In this document: piece after piece, positions 61,765-64,000 of the stretch
Numbering within the stretch: the first letter of the stretch is position 1
Layout of the letters: every line of letters starts with the position of its first letter
Assembly (NCBI GenBank): GCA_049974865.1
Contig: JBNGCX010000015.1
Span: 1-64,000, forward strand
Length of the DNA: 64,000 nt
Direction of reading: 5' to 3'
Origin: JAGSOU01 sp049974865
GTDB lineage: Bacteria > Pseudomonadota > Alphaproteobacteria > Rhodobacterales > Rhodobacteraceae
The notes under the pieces: generated by a model
The model's input: only the letters and a program-made list of their open reading frames with translations
Told to the model about the DNA's origin: nothing
Database searches by the model: none
Made by a program: the position numbers and the translations under genes

Positions 61765-62094
61765 ATGACCGAAAGCACCGTATTCTCCACCAGCGCCATC
61801 CGCGGCGCCTACCGCTCCTCCCAGGATCTGAGCGCCGAGCGTTCGGACATGGCCTCGGGCACCGAGACGGCCGGCGGGACCTCCTTTTCCGAGATGCTGC
61901 GCGACGCCTCGGCCAATGCCGTGCAGGAGGCGCGCGAGGCCGATGCGGTGGTGCAGGCCGGGTTGCAGGGCGAAGTGCCCACACAACAGGTGGTGGAGGC
62001 CGCGCTAGAACTGGAATCGACCGTGAAAATGGCCGTTTCGGTGCGCGACAAGTTCGTCGCCGCCTATCAGGAAGTGCTGCGGATGCCGATATGA
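61765..62094 (+). CDS. fliE: flagellar hook-basal body protein FliE
   Basis: A 109-residue junction protein between MS ring and rod. The C-terminal half has the FliE core (VVEAALELESTVKMAVSVRD, then KFVAAYQEVLRMPI). The N-terminal third is low in structure, as is normal. Confidence 0.92.
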   Translation: MTESTVFSTSAIRGAYRSSQDLSAERSDMASGTETAGGTSFSEMLRDASANAVQEAREADAVVQAGLQGEVPTQQVVEAALELESTVKMAVSVRDKFVAAYQEVLRMPI

Positions 62095-62112
62095 TGGCCG
62101 GGGGGCCTGCCG

Positions 62113-62382
62113 ATGAGCGAGAGCGACGTCTACGATATCCTGTCGGATGCCTTCCTGACGGTGCTCTACGCCTCGGGGCCGGTTCTGGCGCTGGCGCTGC
62201 TGATCGGCCTGGTGATCGCCTTCTTCCAGGCGCTCACGCAGATCCAGGAAATGACGCTGACCTTCGTGCCCAAGATCGTGGCCATCTTCCTCGGGCTGGT
62301 GGCCTCGACCCCGTTCATCTACGCGATGCTGCACAAGCTGTCGGACCGGGTGTTCGACATCATCGTAAGCGGTGGGCTGTGA
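62113..62382 (+). CDS. fliQ: flagellar export protein FliQ
   Basis: An 89-residue export-gate subunit with two membrane helices and the linking FFQALTQIQEMTLTFVPKI segment. Its stop overlaps the following GTG (GTGA). Confidence 0.94.
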   Translation: MSESDVYDILSDAFLTVLYASGPVLALALLIGLVIAFFQALTQIQEMTLTFVPKIVAIFLGLVASTPFIYAMLHKLSDRVFDIIVSGGL

Positions 62383-63209
62383 GCGCGGCGCGCGCCCTAC
62401 GCACGGCCCTCGCGGCCCTTCTGCTGGCACTGCCCGCGCTGCCCGCAGGCGCGGGCTGGAGCGGTTTCTACACCAGCAGCCCCAAGACAGCCGCCGAGCC
62501 ACGCGCGCAGGCCCGGGCACCTTCCGGCCCCGTCCCCGCGCAAAGCGTTTGCCTGCGCGAAATCCTGCGCGCCCAGTTGCGCCACGGCATTCCGGACAAC
62601 ATCCTGCTGGGCATCGGCCTGCAGGAGGCCGGCGTGACCCGCGGCGGCACGCTGACGGTCTGGCCCTGGGCGGTGAACGCGGCCGGCGACGGGCGGATCT
62701 TTGACAGCCGCGCGGCGGCGCTGGACTGGGTGCGGGAACGGCAGGCCGCCGGGGTGGACTCGATCGACGTGGGCTGCATGCAGATCAACCTGCGCTGGCA
62801 CCCCGCCGCTTTCGAGGGCCCGGCGCAGGGGTTCGACCCGGCGGTGAACGTGGATTACGCCGCGCGGTTCCTTCGTCGTCTCTACGACAAGACCGGCGAC
62901 TGGAAGACGGCGGCGGGGGCCTACCATTCCTTCACCCCGGAGAAGCAGGAGATCTACCTTGCCACGCTGACGCGCAACGTGGCGGTGGCCAATGACCGGA
63001 TCGCGCATTTCCGCGCCGTCGCGGCCGATGTCCCGGGGCCCGAGGTTACCCGACCGCCGCAGGCGCCGGCGCGCGAGTCCGCACAACCCGGCGGCAGCAT
63101 CTGGTCTGCGGGGCTGAGCGCGGGCGCGGACGGCAAGGCGGGCCGGCGCAGCATCTACAGCGAGGCCGAGCTTCAGCCCGTGCTGCCGAACTTCCGGCAG
63201 GCGTTCTGA
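62379..63209 (+). CDS. lytic transglycosylase (flagellar cluster)
   Basis: A 276-residue exported SLT-domain protein: signal peptide (LAALLLALPALPAGAG), then a lysozyme-like fold with the probable catalytic Glu in GIGLQEAG near residue 85, DVGCMQINLRWHP near 133 and AAGAYHSF near 178. The C-terminal 60 residues are proline-rich. GTG start at 62379 overlaps fliQ; it probably opens the peptidoglycan for the flagellar rod. Confidence 0.88.
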   Translation: MSAARALRTALAALLLALPALPAGAGWSGFYTSSPKTAAEPRAQARAPSGPVPAQSVCLREILRAQLRHGIPDNILLGIGLQEAGVTRGGTLTVWPWAVNAAGDGRIFDSRAAALDWVRERQAAGVDSIDVGCMQINLRWHPAAFEGPAQGFDPAVNVDYAARFLRRLYDKTGDWKTAAGAYHSFTPEKQEIYLATLTRNVAVANDRIAHFRAVAADVPGPEVTRPPQAPARESAQPGGSIWSAGLSAGADGKAGRRSIYSEAELQPVLPNFRQAF

Positions 63210-63220
63210 CGGAGGGAGCG

Positions 63221-64000
63221 ATGAGCAGCCAGGGCACAAATTCGGCGGGCAAGGACAACCTCCTCTCCCTGGGGCTGGCCAACCGCGACGTGGGCTTCGC
63301 CATCGGCGTCACGCTGGTGCTGGCGGTGCTGTTCATCCCGTTGCCGCCGGTGGTGCTGGATTTCGGGCTGGCGGTGTCGCTGTCGGTCTCGGCCCTGATC
63401 CTGATGGTGGCGCTGTGGATCCCGCGGCCGCTGGATTTCAACTCGTTCCCGACGCTGCTGCTGGTCGTGACCATGCTGCGGCTGTCGCTGAACGTGGCCT
63501 CGACCCGGCTGATCCTCAGCCAGGGCCATACCGGCACCGACGCGGCGGGCGGCGTGATCGAGGGGTTCTCGCGCTTCATCGTGGCGGGCAGCTTTGTCAT
63601 CGGGATCGTGATCTTCGCGATCCTGGTGGTGATCAACTTCATCGTCATCACCAAGGGCTCGACCCGGATCGCCGAGGTGTCGGCGCGGTTCTCGCTGGAC
63701 GCCATGCCGGGCAAGCAGATGGCCATCGACGCCGATCTGGGCGCCGGCCTGATCGACGAGGTCGAGGCAAAGCGCCGCCGCAAGGAACTGGAGGACGAGA
63801 GTGGCTTTTTCGGGGCCATGGACGGTGCCTCGAAATTCGTGCGCGGCGATGCGGTGGCGGGGATCATCATCACCCTGATCAACGTCATCGGCGGCATCCT
63901 GATCGGCACCGTGCAGCATGGCATGAGCCTCGGCCAGGCCGCGAACAACTACACCACGCTGACCATCGGCGACGGGCTTGTGACGCAGGTCCCCGCGCTG
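63221..64000 (+). CDS. flhA: flagellar export protein FlhA (5' part)
   Basis: The first 260 codons of FlhA; the gene continues past the window. Seen: N-terminal helices from about residue 25 (GFAIGVTLVLAVLFIPLPPV), the FHIPEP-type region MLRLSLNVASTRLILSQGH near 83 and the cytoplasmic loop DAMPGKQMAIDADLGAGLID near 165. Main component of the export gate. GGAGGGAG site before the ATG. Confidence 0.95.
   Translation, partial: MSSQGTNSAGKDNLLSLGLANRDVGFAIGVTLVLAVLFIPLPPVVLDFGLAVSLSVSALILMVALWIPRPLDFNSFPTLLLVVTMLRLSLNVASTRLILSQGHTGTDAAGGVIEGFSRFIVAGSFVIGIVIFAILVVINFIVITKGSTRIAEVSARFSLDAMPGKQMAIDADLGAGLIDEVEAKRRRKELEDESGFFGAMDGASKFVRGDAVAGIIITLINVIGGILIGTVQHGMSLGQAANNYTTLTIGDGLVTQVPAL

Noticed and set aside
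1..64000. CRISPR arrays, transposases, rRNA or prophage genes
   Set aside because: No regularly spaced repeats and no such proteins were recognised anywhere in the window.

Overview
The window is 64 kb of GC-rich, densely packed bacterial DNA from an alphaproteobacterium, most likely a member of the Rhodobacterales (Roseobacter/Paracoccus relatives). Pointers are the petA-petB-petC cytochrome bc1 operon, a cytochrome c550/c2 gene, a petP-petR-like regulator pair, the gene order histone-deacetylase-like/xseB/ispA/dxs, and two copies of an intergenic motif (GC hairpin, then CCTCC, ATTT and CAGAAGAA) that I remember as common in this order. No phage, insertion sequence, CRISPR array or rRNA is visible. 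One tRNA gene (Lys, TTT) is present. The right end enters a flagellar cluster, so the organism is probably motile.

Layout. 0-9.4 kb: housekeeping genes (mtgA, a glutathione transferase, queG), a divergent DUF4198/HupE pair, a DMT exporter, and a PQQ-type sugar dehydrogenase with its diheme cytochrome. 9.4-17.7 kb: ilvE divergent from petP-petR, then isoprenoid precursor genes (ispA, dxs), an epimerase, AMP nucleosidase and HU. 17.8-22.3 kb: a DMT transporter, aroC, cytochrome c550 and a SulP permease. 22.4-25.8 kb: a TPP riboswitch and thiBPQ (thiamine import). 25.8-34.2 kb, mostly minus strand: a nitrilase-like enzyme, petABC, a glutathione transferase, paiB, mtaB and dapF, plus an outer-membrane barrel gene on the plus strand. 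34.3-41 kb: tRNA-Lys, a MATE exporter coupled to a small Glyoxalase_8-type protein, and an ABC/FtsX/HlyD efflux operon whose HlyD gene carries a 14-bp tandem duplication. 41-46 kb: a BMP-type (nucleoside-like) ABC importer. 46.4-53.9 kb: one riboswitch-headed thiamine operon, thiD-thiO-thiS-thiG-thiE-thiF-thiY-tenA-thiZ-thiX. 54-59.5 kb: a LysR-centred accessory patch. 59.5-64 kb: fliI and flgB-flgC-fliE-fliQ-transglycosylase-flhA (flhA runs off the window).

The genes combine into a few clear programmes. Thiamine is covered by thiazole synthesis, HMP salvage (ThiXYZ plus TenA plus ThiD) and thiamine uptake (ThiBPQ), with one TPP riboswitch for each transcription unit; no thiC is in the window. 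Respiration is represented by bc1, c550 and the detached petPR pair. The most notable anomaly is the HlyD adaptor: a 36-bp stretch with 14-bp periodicity shifts the frame just after its membrane anchor, and the resulting stop codon overlaps an in-frame ATG of the remaining protein. I find no clear evidence of a wholly new defence or mobile system here.
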